DNA of 64,000 nucleotides from Larkinella humicola (GCF_008727875.1 NZ_VTWS01000001.1:1674001-1738000); one strand, 5' to 3'. Positions 42,118 to 51,663 are shown, counted from the first letter of the stretch. Translations and numbers: made by a program. Notes: generated by a model not told the origin, from the sequence alone.

Positions 42118-42827
42118 TGAAAACACATTCGTTGAAATCGTTCTTACCCGTATTGATTTTCTCAGGCCTGATCGGTTTTCTGCTGATTTCGCCGTCCGTT
42201 CGGGCCCAAACCGTGTCGTCGGCTACTGAAAAAGTAGACCAGATTTCGCTGGTGGGTCTTTCCCTCAATCTACCGATCGAAGGAAAATTTGTTGAAAAAG
42301 AATGGGAGACGCTGCTGAAATCGTATGGCAAAGTGACCACGGGTCGCAGTGGCGTTTATAAGGTGCCAGCCGCTAACATTCCGGCGCTCTCCAACGAGCC
42401 TCTGAACGTGGCCAGCAAGGTGACCGCCGATAAGGCAAAGGCCACGGTTTTTCTGGCCGTCGACAAAGGCAACGCCGATTATGTAAAACCCGGCAGCACG
42501 ATGTACGACCAGGTAGAAACCCTTTTGAAAGAGTTTGCGGAGCGCACACGCATCAATTACGACATTAAACTCGCGGATGATACGTTTAACGAAGCCCAGA
42601 AAAAGCAGGAAAAACTGGTCAAACAAGGCGAAAAGCTGATTCGTGATCTGGATCGCAATAAAAAGGAGAAAGATAATCTGGTGAAAAAGATGGACGAGAA
42701 CGTCCGCGAACTGGAGCAGTTGACCCGCGATACGGAGACCAACAAAAACGACCAGGTCAATTCGGCCAAGGAACTTGAAGTGAAAAAACAGGCCCTGGAA
42801 GCAGCCCGAGCCAAATTACCGAAATAG
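42117..42827 (+). CDS. Exported coiled-coil protein of unknown function
   Basis: A 236-residue protein with a signal peptide (LIGFLLISPSVRAQ). The middle (about 35-140) is a compact region of unknown fold; residues 155-236 are a charged coiled coil rich in Lys, Glu, Asp and Gln with heptads. The ATG overlaps the previous stop codon, so it is coupled to the THUMP-like methyltransferase although the two products act in different compartments. A rightward terminator lies at 42995-43030. Function not recognised. Confidence 0.8.
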   Translation: MKTHSLKSFLPVLIFSGLIGFLLISPSVRAQTVSSATEKVDQISLVGLSLNLPIEGKFVEKEWETLLKSYGKVTTGRSGVYKVPAANIPALSNEPLNVASKVTADKAKATVFLAVDKGNADYVKPGSTMYDQVETLLKEFAERTRINYDIKLADDTFNEAQKKQEKLVKQGEKLIRDLDRNKKEKDNLVKKMDENVRELEQLTRDTETNKNDQVNSAKELEVKKQALEAARAKLPK

Positions 42828-42842
42828 ATTTTCCGAGAGGAA

Positions 42843-42912
42843 AGAAGCTAGACAAGAGAGCAAAGAAAAAGTAAGCCAGTTGAGTTGGTCTCTACTCTCT
42901 TGTCAAGCTTCT
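42843..42912. repeat. Class A palindrome, copy 7 (AGAAGCT/GACAAGAGAG words)
   Basis: An 18-bp pair with one mismatch (42843-42860 with 42895-42912), with outer purine-rich words GAGGAAAG on one side and CTCTACTCT on the other. The loop does not hold the CTGACGC motif. It sits between the coiled-coil gene and the terminator. Confidence 0.8.
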
Positions 42913-42994
42913 CTACTCTGGAAAAAAAGTTGGGCAGACACTGATCTACCAACTTGGAAGAACCCTGTGAGAGCGGTTTGTGGGGACAGATGAG

Positions 42995-43030
42995 GCCCGT
43001 CAGTCGGATTCCGACTGGCGGGCTTTTTTA
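42995..43030 (+). terminator. Rho-independent terminator of the coiled-coil gene
   Basis: Stem GCCCGTCAGTCGG / CCGACTGGCGGGC (one G-U pair) with a four-base loop, followed by TTTTTT on the plus strand. It ends against the stop codon of the convergent murF-alr gene. Confidence 0.9.
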
Positions 43031-45529
43031 TTATTCCCGGTAGAACACGCGCTTGACCCGCTCGCTCACCCCCGTCAGAATTTCGTAGGGAATGGTCCCG
43101 ATGCGTTCCGCCAGATCCGCAATCGAAACCGACTGACCAAACAAAATTACTTCGTCTCCTTCCTCTGCCTGCGTTTCGGAGATATCGATCATCGTCATGT
43201 CCATGCAGACACTGCCCACGGTGGGGCACAAAACGCCATGGACCCAAACCTGTCCGACCCCGTTTCCCAACCGACGGTCGTAGCCATCGGCGTAGCCGAC
43301 CGCCAGCGTGGCAATGCGGGCGTCGCGGGTCAATACACCCCGGCGGCTGTAGCCCACGGTTTCTCCGGCTTTGAGGTCCTTGATCTGGCTGATGATGGTT
43401 TTCAACGTGCCCACCGCCTGGACCTGTTGCGGTTCGAGTTTGCTAACTTCAACGCCATACAGTCCGATTCCGAGCCGAACCATGTCCAGTTTGTAGTCGG
43501 GCAACCGCACGATGCCCGCCGAGTTGAGCAAATGCCGCAACGGGCGATACCCCAGCATTTGTTCCAGTTGCGTCGCTCCTTCGATCAGATGCCGGTATTG
43601 TTTCTGCGAAAAAGCCGTGTGTTCCGCGTCGTCGGAGCCCGCCAGATGACTGAATACCGAAGCTACCCGAAGATCCGGATTGGCCGTCAATACCGCACCC
43701 AAATCGGCGATTTCGCCGGGCAAAAATCCCAGTCGGTGCATACCCGTATCGAGTTTGATATGAATGGTCGGGTATTTTACAACCGGTTTTTCAGCACCCG
43801 GTTGCGGACATTCTTCGTTCAGAAACTGCCTCCATTCATCCAGAATCCGAAAGCTGAAAATCTCCGGTTCCAGGTTATAGTCAAGCAGTTGCCGAAACGA
43901 CTCCGGTGCCGGATTCATCACCAGAATAGGCAACGTAATTCCATTCTGACGAAGCCCCACGCCCTCGTCGGCATAGGCCACGGCCAAGTAATCGACGCGG
44001 TGGTATTGCAGCAGACTGGCCACCTCGGCACTACCGCTGCCGTAGGCAAAGGCCTTCACCATCACCATGATTTTGGTCTGAGAGCCGACTTTACTCCGGT
44101 AAAAATTCAGGTTGTGGGTGAGGGCGTCGAGGTTTATTTCCAATACCGTCCGGTGCGATTTCTGCACAAAGCGGCTGACCACGCTCTCAAACGAAAACCG
44201 CCTTGCGCCCTTCACCAGAATCACCGAATCCGTCAGTTCATTCAGGTAACCCGATTGCAACAGCGCGTTGGTAGTTGGGTAAAACCGGTTTGGAACCGTA
44301 AAAATTGATTGATACCGCCCCATTTCCGGCCCAACGCCAACCAGTTGGCTGATGTTTTTTTCGGCCACCATCCGCGCAATGGCCGGATAGAGTTCATCCG
44401 GTTTCATGCCGGTTTCGAGCAGATCCGACAAAACCAGCACTTTTGGGCGGGATGCATCCTGCTGATTCAAAAAATCAAGCGCAATCGATAAACCGGCGAG
44501 ATCATTGTTGTAGGTATCGTCGATCAGCAGATTGCGGTGAATGCCTTCTTTCAATTCCAGTCGCATCGACACCGGCCGCAATCGGGCAAATCGTTCCCGC
44601 AGAAGGTTCACGTCCATAACGCCCAAAACCAGTGTTGCCAGCAGGACGTGCGTTGCATTTTCAAGCGATGCAAGATCGGAAAACGGCACCTCAACCCCGT
44701 AATCCCGTCCCTCCCATCGCACACTGATTTGGGTGCCGATAGTCTGGGGAATATAGGAAACCGGAACGGCTGCGGTTGGATCCGTCGACCAACTAATCAA
44801 CCGAATGGTCGGGTTGACGGCTTTGAGCAACAAATGAATCTCTTCGTCAATTTCAGAATACGATTTCCGGTAAATCAGCGTCTCCGCTTTACGAAACAGC
44901 CGGAGTTTTTCGGCCACTTTCTGTTTCTGGCTTCGAAAGCCTTCGTCGTGAGCCGGACCGATGTTCGTAAAAATGCCAATCGTGGGGTTGATAATGGATT
45001 GAAGCGCCTGCATTTCAGCCGGTTTCGAAATCCCGGCTTCAAAAATCCCCAGCGTATGGTTTTCGTTCAGCGGCCACACCGAAAGCGGAACCCCCAATTG
45101 GGAGTTGTAGCTTTTCGGACTTTTCTGGATCCGGAAATCGGGCGACAGCACCTGCGCCAGCCATTCTTTAACGATGGTTTTCCCGTTGCTCCCCGTGATG
45201 CCGACTACCGGAATCATAAACCGGCTGCGGTGTTCGGCGGCAAATTCCTGTAAGGTTTTCAGGCTGCTGCCCACCTCATGGATGCGGGCGTCGGGCAACT
45301 GCGCCAGTTCGTGCCGCAGGTCGGGCGTCAAAGCGGCCGTTTCGACGACAAACTGCCGGACGTTTTTTTTGTATAATTCCGTAATAAACCGATGCCCGTC
45401 GTGGTGTTCGCCCTGAATGGCAAAAAAAACCGGTTCTGCCGCCCCGTTCTGCGTCGGCGACAACACCTGACGGCTGTCCGTCACCGGATACACCTCAGCT
45501 GTATTGATCCCAAAATCCTGAATTGTCAT
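43031..45529 (-). CDS. Bifunctional UDP-MurNAc-tripeptide:D-Ala-D-Ala ligase / alanine racemase
   Basis: An 832-residue fusion. Residues 1-455 are MurF, with the ATP loop GSNGKT (113-118) and DTYNNDLAGL near 337. Residues 460-832 are alanine racemase, with the PLP-binding lysine in MVMVKAFAYGSG near 490 and KLDTGMHRLGF, HLAGSDD, YGV and YSRRG blocks. MurF adds D-Ala-D-Ala to the peptidoglycan precursor and the racemase supplies D-Ala, so the fusion makes two consecutive needs in one chain. This fusion is characteristic of Bacteroidota. The upstream side is class A copy 8. Confidence 0.97.
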   Translation of the reverse strand: MTIQDFGINTAEVYPVTDSRQVLSPTQNGAAEPVFFAIQGEHHDGHRFITELYKKNVRQFVVETAALTPDLRHELAQLPDARIHEVGSSLKTLQEFAAEHRSRFMIPVVGITGSNGKTIVKEWLAQVLSPDFRIQKSPKSYNSQLGVPLSVWPLNENHTLGIFEAGISKPAEMQALQSIINPTIGIFTNIGPAHDEGFRSQKQKVAEKLRLFRKAETLIYRKSYSEIDEEIHLLLKAVNPTIRLISWSTDPTAAVPVSYIPQTIGTQISVRWEGRDYGVEVPFSDLASLENATHVLLATLVLGVMDVNLLRERFARLRPVSMRLELKEGIHRNLLIDDTYNNDLAGLSIALDFLNQQDASRPKVLVLSDLLETGMKPDELYPAIARMVAEKNISQLVGVGPEMGRYQSIFTVPNRFYPTTNALLQSGYLNELTDSVILVKGARRFSFESVVSRFVQKSHRTVLEINLDALTHNLNFYRSKVGSQTKIMVMVKAFAYGSGSAEVASLLQYHRVDYLAVAYADEGVGLRQNGITLPILVMNPAPESFRQLLDYNLEPEIFSFRILDEWRQFLNEECPQPGAEKPVVKYPTIHIKLDTGMHRLGFLPGEIADLGAVLTANPDLRVASVFSHLAGSDDAEHTAFSQKQYRHLIEGATQLEQMLGYRPLRHLLNSAGIVRLPDYKLDMVRLGIGLYGVEVSKLEPQQVQAVGTLKTIISQIKDLKAGETVGYSRRGVLTRDARIATLAVGYADGYDRRLGNGVGQVWVHGVLCPTVGSVCMDMTMIDISETQAEEGDEVILFGQSVSIADLAERIGTIPYEILTGVSERVKRVFYRE

Positions 45530-45539
45530 AAAAAATCGG

Positions 45540-45657
45540 TTTTCGGTTTACAGTATTCGGTATTCGGTGCGGTTCCCCACCGGGACTGACGCATTCTGAT
45601 GCACGCATCAGTCCCGGCGGGGAACCGCACCGAATACCGAATACTGTAAACCGAAAA
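45540..45657. repeat. Class A palindrome, copy 8, 50-bp arms
   Basis: Arms 45540-45589 and 45608-45657 are complementary over 49 of 50 bases with an 18-nt loop. The stem uses GGTTTAC and GTATTC words (as copy 2) plus a GC-rich inner part. The loop region GGACTGACGCATTCTGATGCACGCATCAGTCC carries the shared motif and forms a further mini-hairpin GCAT-TCTG-ATGC. It lies between the CorA stop codon and the MurF-Alr start on the minus strand. Confidence 0.97.
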
Positions 45658-45665
45658 TGTTAAAA

Positions 45666-46745
45666 CTAAAACCACCGCCTTCGGCGGAAATAAATAACCA
45701 TTAAAACCGTCAGAACGACCATGATGCCCATGACGACAAAGTAGCCGTTTTGGGTGCGGAGTTCCGGCATGTTGTCAAAATTCATTCCATAAACCCCTAC
45801 AATAAACGTCAGCGGCATAAAAATAGCCGAAAAAATCGTCAGCGTTTTCATGACGGCATTCATGCGGTTGCTGAGCGTCGACAAATACACATCCAGCAAA
45901 CCGGTGGCCAGTTCGCGGTAGGAATCGATGCTGTCGAGCACTTGAATCACGTGGTCGTACAGATCACGGAGGAAAGGCATAGTGGCCGGACGAATCAGCT
46001 CGCTGTCTTCCAGAATCAGCCGGTTGATCATCTCGCGAACGGGCCAAACCACTTTCCGCATCAACGTCAGTTCGCGTTTCAGGGTATACAGCCGCGTCAG
46101 GGTTTGCTGCCCGGCTACCTGCTGAATGATGCTGTTTTCCAGAATTTCGAGCTTTTCGCCGATGCTGTCCAGCACCACAAAATAGTGATCGACCACCAGA
46201 TCCATCAAAGCATAGAGCAGGTAATCGGGGCCGTTGCGCCGGGTTTTGCCCGCTGATGCCTCAATGCGGTCGAGAACCGGCTGAAACAAATCGATTTTTC
46301 GTTCTTCCTGAAACGAAATGAGGTAATTTTTGCCCAGCACAAAACTCAGGTGTTCATTTTCCAACTCCTGCGTAACAGAATTGAAATGCAGCATTTTAAG
46401 CGTCGAAAACACGTAAGCACCGTCGTATTCCTCCACTTTGGGCTTTTGCTGGGAATTCATGACGTCCTCGAGCAGCAACGGATGCAAGTGGTATTGCTGA
46501 CCGATGCGCTCCACCACGGCGGGTTCGTGAATGCCATCGACATTGAGCCAGGAGACGAACGGTGAACCGTCAGTCGGTCGCCCACAGGAATCCAGCCGCT
46601 TCACGGTTTCAACGGTGTAACTGGCTTCGTTGTAGAGAATCCGCCGAATGGTGGTTTTGTAGTCGATCTCCTGACCAACGTAAATGAGGGAACCCGGCGA
46701 GGTCCCCACTTTTTTTTCAGAATGCTTGTACCGGCGTCTGCCCAT
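45666..46745 (-). CDS. corA: Magnesium/cobalt transporter CorA
   Basis: A 359-residue CorA-family protein: a cytoplasmic domain of about 290 residues, then two C-terminal helices with the invariant YGMNFDNMPE loop near residue 320 and the positively charged tail RRRRWF. It takes up Mg2+ (Co2+, Ni2+) across the inner membrane. It begins 54 bp after the universal stress protein gene on the same strand and is probably expressed with it. Confidence 0.96.
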   Translation of the reverse strand: MGRRRYKHSEKKVGTSPGSLIYVGQEIDYKTTIRRILYNEASYTVETVKRLDSCGRPTDGSPFVSWLNVDGIHEPAVVERIGQQYHLHPLLLEDVMNSQQKPKVEEYDGAYVFSTLKMLHFNSVTQELENEHLSFVLGKNYLISFQEERKIDLFQPVLDRIEASAGKTRRNGPDYLLYALMDLVVDHYFVVLDSIGEKLEILENSIIQQVAGQQTLTRLYTLKRELTLMRKVVWPVREMINRLILEDSELIRPATMPFLRDLYDHVIQVLDSIDSYRELATGLLDVYLSTLSNRMNAVMKTLTIFSAIFMPLTFIVGVYGMNFDNMPELRTQNGYFVVMGIMVVLTVLMVIYFRRRRWF

Positions 46746-46799
46746 CGTTTTCAGGCACTCGCGAACCAGACGGAATCTCCGTTCCGATTGGCGTGCGCA

Positions 46800-47666
46800 C
46801 TAGTAGTTTTCTTTCGCGTGATAGACCAAAACCGGGATATCGGAACTCAGCACCATGCGTTTAGTCAGGCTGGGATTCAGCAATTTGCTTAGAAAATCCC
46901 GTTCCCGGGTAGCCATGATCAGCAAATCGACCTGGTGGGTTTTGTTGTATTTCGTCAATCCTTCTTTTACATTATTGGCATCGACGGTGTCTTCCACAAA
47001 CCGCTCCCGGCCAAATTCAGCTTCGATCTGATCCAGAAACTGGCGATCATCATACACATCAGGCTGGTTGAGAGCCTTGATTTTTACGAGCCTCAGTTTG
47101 GATTGGAACGTTCGGGCAAGCTGAACGACAGGCCGCAGAATGTGGTTTTCGTCAAACTCCAGTTGGGTTGCATAGACGATATTCTCCAGGCGAACCGGCT
47201 GGTTTTCACCATGTTCCAGCGTTGGCACCACCAAAACCGGGCAGTGGGCCGTCATGGCCACATCGGCCGCCGAACTCCCCGCAAGCCAGTCAAAAAACGA
47301 ATCAACATGGCTGCGGCCCATCACAATCAGGTCCGGCTGCAATTCATCGGCCACCTCCACGATTTCGTCGTCGATAGAACCAAAGCGGTTTTCAATCCGG
47401 GTGCTAAATCCCTCCCGTTCAAGTTGTTCAGCCAATTCCTGCAGGTTTAACTCCCCAACGTCTTCCATTTCCTGAGCCGCCAGAATGCCCGCCCCTACCT
47501 CGCCCGTCGGCAGTGTAGTGTCCGGAATGATGGGCTGCGTGACGTGTGCCAGCACGAGTGTCGTTTCATGCCCCTCATTGATATAGTGTTTGGCAATAAA
47601 TTTGGCCCAGGCCAGGGCCAAATTGGAGGTGCCGGTAAAATCAGTGGGAACCAGTATATGTTTCAT
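46800..47666 (-). CDS. Tandem-domain universal stress protein
   Basis: 288 residues from the ATG at 47666; the frame continues upstream without family-like sequence. Two UspA domains are joined: residues 1-150 (MKHILVPTDFTGTSNLALAWAKFI ... LIVMGRSHVDSF) and 155-288 (KTHQVDLLIMATRERDF ending in SSDIPVLVYH). The role in stress survival is general. It leads a two-gene unit with corA. Confidence 0.93.
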   Translation of the reverse strand: MKHILVPTDFTGTSNLALAWAKFIAKHYINEGHETTLVLAHVTQPIIPDTTLPTGEVGAGILAAQEMEDVGELNLQELAEQLEREGFSTRIENRFGSIDDEIVEVADELQPDLIVMGRSHVDSFFDWLAGSSAADVAMTAHCPVLVVPTLEHGENQPVRLENIVYATQLEFDENHILRPVVQLARTFQSKLRLVKIKALNQPDVYDDRQFLDQIEAEFGRERFVEDTVDANNVKEGLTKYNKTHQVDLLIMATRERDFLSKLLNPSLTKRMVLSSDIPVLVYHAKENY

Positions 47667-47814
47667 GCTTCGAGGGATTAGTGATTCAATACTAACAAAA
47701 AAAGAAGGCATCCGTCCCGGTAACCTCATTAATTCTTTATGAACCCGGATTCAACCACTTCGCTGTTCGGTATTCAATATTCATTTTTTGATTTTAAAGC
47801 AAACCGTGAGATTA

Positions 47815-47990
47815 CTGACCCCGGAGGGGTCCGATGTTAATAGCAAATGGGTTTTTAAGAGCTCCAGGCGTGCCGGAGGTACGCAACCAAGCCTATATCG
47901 CGTACCTCCGGCACGCCGGAAGTGCTCAGAATACGCATGTGCTATTAACATTACGTGCCGCTGGCACTTAAACACCTGTTAGGTAAGGGC
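47815..47990. repeat. Class C-like long palindrome, copy 3
   Basis: Arms 47836-47884 and 47900-47949 pair over most of 49 bases, with an inner perfect core GGCGTGCCGGAGGTACGC and a 15-nt loop. Outer ends carry ACCCCGGAGGGGT (near 47818) and GTGCCGCTGGCAC (near 47956). It shares architecture with class C copies 1 and 2 (outer mini-palindrome, long variable arm, conserved-looking CCGGAG core) and the word TAATAGCAAA with copy 2, but the core sequence differs. It fills the usp-polA gap; no gene is seen there. Confidence 0.85.
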
Positions 47991-48079
47991 ATCATCTCAT
48001 CGTTGGCGTTGATTTAAATAAATATTGACTACTGAACATCGAATAACGAAGTGGTATCTTCTCATCGGAGCAGGTTGCG

Positions 48080-51052
48080 TCAATGCGCCACCAGCCAGTT
48101 TTCGCCAATTCCAATACCGGTTTCCATTTTCACCGCCAGCGGTATCGCCGTTCGCATCAGTTCCCCGACGTTTTCCTTCAACAATTCCAGTTCATCCTTG
48201 TGGGCATCGAAGACCAGTTCGTCATGAACCGTCAGAATCATGCGCGACTTCAGCCGGTTTTCCCGGATAAATTTGTCGATGTTGATCATCGCAATCTTGA
48301 TCATATCGGCCGCCGATCCCTGGATAGGCGCGTTGATGGCGTTGCGCTCGGCAAAACTCCGGTCGGTCATGTTCCGGGAATTGATGTCGCGCAAATACCG
48401 GCGTCGGCCCAGAATCGTTTCGGCGTATTCGCATTCGCGGGCTTTTTCAATCGCTCCATCCATGTATTCCTTGATGGCCGGAAATCCTGCAAAATACTCC
48501 TGAATAATTTCGGCCGCTTCCCGGCGCGGAATTCGCAACCGGCGGGAAAGCCCGAACGCTGAAATCCCGTAAATGATCCCAAAATTGACCATTTTAGCCT
48601 TCCGGCGCATGTCCGAATCGACCTCCGCCAGCGGTACTTTAAACACCTTGCTGGCGGTTTGGGTGTGTATATCGATGCCGTTGTTGAACGCGTCCAGCAT
48701 GGTTTGATCCCCGCTGAAAGCCGCCATGATGCGCAGTTCGATTTGCGAATAATCCGCCGACATGATCAGAAAATCGTCGCTGTGAGGAACAAACGCCTTC
48801 CGGATTTCGCGGCCCCGGGGTGTCCGGATCGGAATGTTCTGCAGATTTGGATTGGTCGAACTCAAACGGCCGGTTGCGGCCACGGCCTGGTTGAAGGAGG
48901 TGTGAATCCGGCCGTCGTGCTTGCTCATCATGAGCGGAAGCGCATCGACGTAGGTGTTTTTCAATTTGACCAACTCGCGGTAATCCAGAATCTTGCGGGC
49001 AATTTCGTGGTCGGCTTCCAGATCGGTCAGAATCTCCTCGCCGGTGGCATACTGCCCGGTTTTGGTCTTTTTCGCTTTGCTATCCAGCTTCAGTTTGTCA
49101 AACAGAACTTCGCCCAGTTGTTTGGGCGATCCCACATTGAAGGGGCCACCCGCCAGTTCATAAATTTCGCCCTGCACCTGCCGGATGTCGGTTTCCAGCG
49201 TTGCCGAAAGCTCGGCCAGGGCGTTCATATCCACTTTCACGCCCCCGAGTTCCATGTCGCCAAGGACGCGAACCAACGGCATTTCGACTTCGTAGAACAG
49301 TTTGGTGAGCTGATTTTTCTCCAGCAGCGGCAAAAAGGTATCTTTCAGTTGCAGGGTTATATCGGCATCTTCTCCGGCGTATTCGACCACTTTCTGAATT
49401 TCGACATCGCGCATCGACAACTGCTTCGGCCCTTTCTTGCCAATCAGCGTTTCGATGGAAACCGGTTCGTAATTCAGATGCGTCATCGCCATCATGTCCA
49501 TGTTGTGCCGCTGCTCCGGTTCGATCAGGTAATGCGCCACCATTGTATCGAACAGCTTGCCCTGCACTTCGATGCCATATTTTTTCAGCATCAGCATGTC
49601 GTATTTCAGGTTCTGGCCAACCTTGAGGATCTCCGCATTTTCAAAAACCGACCGAAACTCTTCGACAATGGCCTGGGCTTCTTCCCGATCAGCCGGAACC
49701 GGCACGTAAAACGCTTCGCCCTTGCGGTACGCAAACGACAAACCCACCAGATCGGCCTCGACGGGATCGGTTGAGGTCGTTTCCGAATCGAAACACAAGG
49801 TATCCTGCTGATTCAAATAATAGACGAGACTTTTCCGCAGCGCGGGGGTGTCGACCAGCCGGTAATCGTGAACAACCGAATCAATCGTGCGCCGGGGTTC
49901 AGGCTGTCTGTCATCCGGTTCCACTTCCGTCCAGTCAGCCTGCATATCGTCCGTATTGGCAATTGCCTGCGGCCGGGCTCCTTTTTCAAAAGCCGAAATG
50001 TCGGCCCCAACACCCGGTTTTTTATCGAATGTAAACGGCAATCCCTCCGTCCCGGACGCGTTTGCTGCCGGGGTTGCTGCGGGGGCCAAAACCGCTTCAT
50101 CGAACAGGCCCATCTGTCCTTTGGCACTCGGTTTGGCCGAAGCCACCGGGAACGGACTGGGGTCAGAGTCCTCCTCGCCCACCAGCCGCCGACGCAGTTG
50201 CCGGAACTCGAGTTCGTCCAGCAAGGCCGACAGTTTGGGTTTGTCAGGTTCGGTATGGAGCAGGGCTTCTTCGTTAAAATCGAGCGGAACGTCGAGGTGA
50301 ATGGTCGCCAGATGTTTCGACAGAAGGCCCTGCTGGGCAAACTGCACCACGTTCTCTTTCAGCTTGCCTTTCAGTTTGTCGGCGTTGGCAATCAGGTTTT
50401 CGACGCTGCCAAATTCGGCCACGAGTTTCTGAGCGGTTTTCTCGCCGACGCCCGGAATCCCCGGAATGTTATCGACCGAATCGCCCATGAGCCCCAGCAT
50501 GTCGGTCACCTGACTGATTTCCTGAATCTGCCAGCGATCGAGTACTTCTTTCACGCCCAGTTTTTCGGCTCCTTTTCCCATGAACGCCGGGCGGTAAATG
50601 TGGATATGTTCTTCAACGAGCTGCCCGTAATCCTTGTCGGGGGTCATCATAAACACCTCGAAACCAGCCTTCGACGCCCGTTTGGCGAGCGTTCCGATGA
50701 TGTCATCCGCTTCGTAGCCATCCAGAATCAGAATCGGAATATTCATGGCTTCCACCAGCTTTTTCACGTACGGAATGGCGATGCTGATGTCTTCGGGCAT
50801 GGCCTGACGGTTAGCCTTGTATTCCACAAAAGCCTCGTGCCGGAAGGTCTTTTTGCTGCTATCGAACGCAACGCCGATGTGGGTCGGTTTTTCCTTTTGC
50901 AGAATCTCCAGCATGGCGTTCGTAAATCCGAATACGCAACTGGTATTCAGGCCCCTGGAGGTGATGCGGGGGGCTTTGCTGAAGGCAAAATGGGCGCGGT
51001 AAATCAACGCCAGTGCATCCAGCAAAAACAGTTTCTTTTCTGGTTTATTCAT
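48080..51052 (-). CDS. polA: DNA polymerase I
   Basis: 990 residues from the ATG at 51052. The 5'-3' exonuclease domain occupies about 1-290 (LFLLDALALIYRAHF, GDSVDNIPGIPGVGEKTA). A linker of about 90 low-complexity residues (310-400) precedes the 3'-5' exonuclease with the DxE motif FDSETTSTD intact, so proofreading should work. The polymerase domain has motif A DYSQIELRIMAAFSGD, motif B RRKAKMVNFGIIYGISAFG and motif C VHDELVFD. It fills gaps and removes RNA primers. The longer linker is a lineage feature of unknown importance. Confidence 0.97.
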   Translation of the reverse strand: MNKPEKKLFLLDALALIYRAHFAFSKAPRITSRGLNTSCVFGFTNAMLEILQKEKPTHIGVAFDSSKKTFRHEAFVEYKANRQAMPEDISIAIPYVKKLVEAMNIPILILDGYEADDIIGTLAKRASKAGFEVFMMTPDKDYGQLVEEHIHIYRPAFMGKGAEKLGVKEVLDRWQIQEISQVTDMLGLMGDSVDNIPGIPGVGEKTAQKLVAEFGSVENLIANADKLKGKLKENVVQFAQQGLLSKHLATIHLDVPLDFNEEALLHTEPDKPKLSALLDELEFRQLRRRLVGEEDSDPSPFPVASAKPSAKGQMGLFDEAVLAPAATPAANASGTEGLPFTFDKKPGVGADISAFEKGARPQAIANTDDMQADWTEVEPDDRQPEPRRTIDSVVHDYRLVDTPALRKSLVYYLNQQDTLCFDSETTSTDPVEADLVGLSFAYRKGEAFYVPVPADREEAQAIVEEFRSVFENAEILKVGQNLKYDMLMLKKYGIEVQGKLFDTMVAHYLIEPEQRHNMDMMAMTHLNYEPVSIETLIGKKGPKQLSMRDVEIQKVVEYAGEDADITLQLKDTFLPLLEKNQLTKLFYEVEMPLVRVLGDMELGGVKVDMNALAELSATLETDIRQVQGEIYELAGGPFNVGSPKQLGEVLFDKLKLDSKAKKTKTGQYATGEEILTDLEADHEIARKILDYRELVKLKNTYVDALPLMMSKHDGRIHTSFNQAVAATGRLSSTNPNLQNIPIRTPRGREIRKAFVPHSDDFLIMSADYSQIELRIMAAFSGDQTMLDAFNNGIDIHTQTASKVFKVPLAEVDSDMRRKAKMVNFGIIYGISAFGLSRRLRIPRREAAEIIQEYFAGFPAIKEYMDGAIEKARECEYAETILGRRRYLRDINSRNMTDRSFAERNAINAPIQGSAADMIKIAMINIDKFIRENRLKSRMILTVHDELVFDAHKDELELLKENVGELMRTAIPLAVKMETGIGIGENWLVAH

Positions 51053-51168
51053 TGGTAAGTTGCCGGAAAACGGTCTGCACAATGGGCAGAAAACGACCCT
51101 CGCAAATAACGAAATATCGTCTCCGTATCAAAATCATAACGACAGAGCCGGGGGATTGATTCCGGTCG

Positions 51169-51663
51169 CTACTGATCCCGAATCGCGTTCAAGTACACCT
51201 GTTGCAGGGATTTATAAGAGGCTGTCGTGACCGAAATTATATCCTGAACCGGTCCCGGCTTGTCATTAGAAAAAAAACGTTTCCTTGTATGAAGGTCTAT
51301 TTCGTACGGGCCGTAATTCCACGAAAAAATATCAAAATCGCTGGCGGCTTCATCATCCAGACCCCATCCGGCAGCCATAGCATACTTCCCGATATCCCCT
51401 TCGATGGATTTCAACAGGGAATCATCGGTATGAAAAAAGAGATGAAACCCCGATAAAAAACCGGAATCCGGTAAAACGTACACCCTGATCGTTTCAATTT
51501 TCAATCCATAGAGAAAGAGATTGTTTTCTGCCAGTTCTTTATTCGATAGGTATAGCAACCTGTACAAGCCATCAATAGACACAGGACGCACGCTTGAGTC
51601 AGTTTGAAAGTTTATCTTTTCAAGGTATGCAATGCTTTCGCTCAGGTTTTTAAAGTCTGCCAT
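51169..51663 (-). CDS. Hypothetical protein
   Basis: A 164-residue soluble protein without signal peptide or membrane segment. It opens MADFKNLSESIAYLEKINF and has an aromatic and Asp/Glu-rich second half (SWNYGPYEIDLHTRKRF). The composition and length recall small contact-dependent immunity-like or SMI1-like proteins, but no motif can be confirmed. It stands alone between polA and DUF1080, with no toxin gene next to it. Confidence 0.65.
   Translation of the reverse strand: MADFKNLSESIAYLEKINFQTDSSVRPVSIDGLYRLLYLSNKELAENNLFLYGLKIETIRVYVLPDSGFLSGFHLFFHTDDSLLKSIEGDIGKYAMAAGWGLDDEAASDFDIFSWNYGPYEIDLHTRKRFFSNDKPGPVQDIISVTTASYKSLQQVYLNAIRDQ

Noticed and set aside
42980-44308. Plus-strand frame of 442 residues
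   Set aside because: Antisense to murF-alr and begins within the terminator hairpin.
49868-51058. Plus-strand frame of 396 residues, and similar frames at 48659-49774
   Set aside because: Antisense to polA, which is complete with all catalytic motifs.
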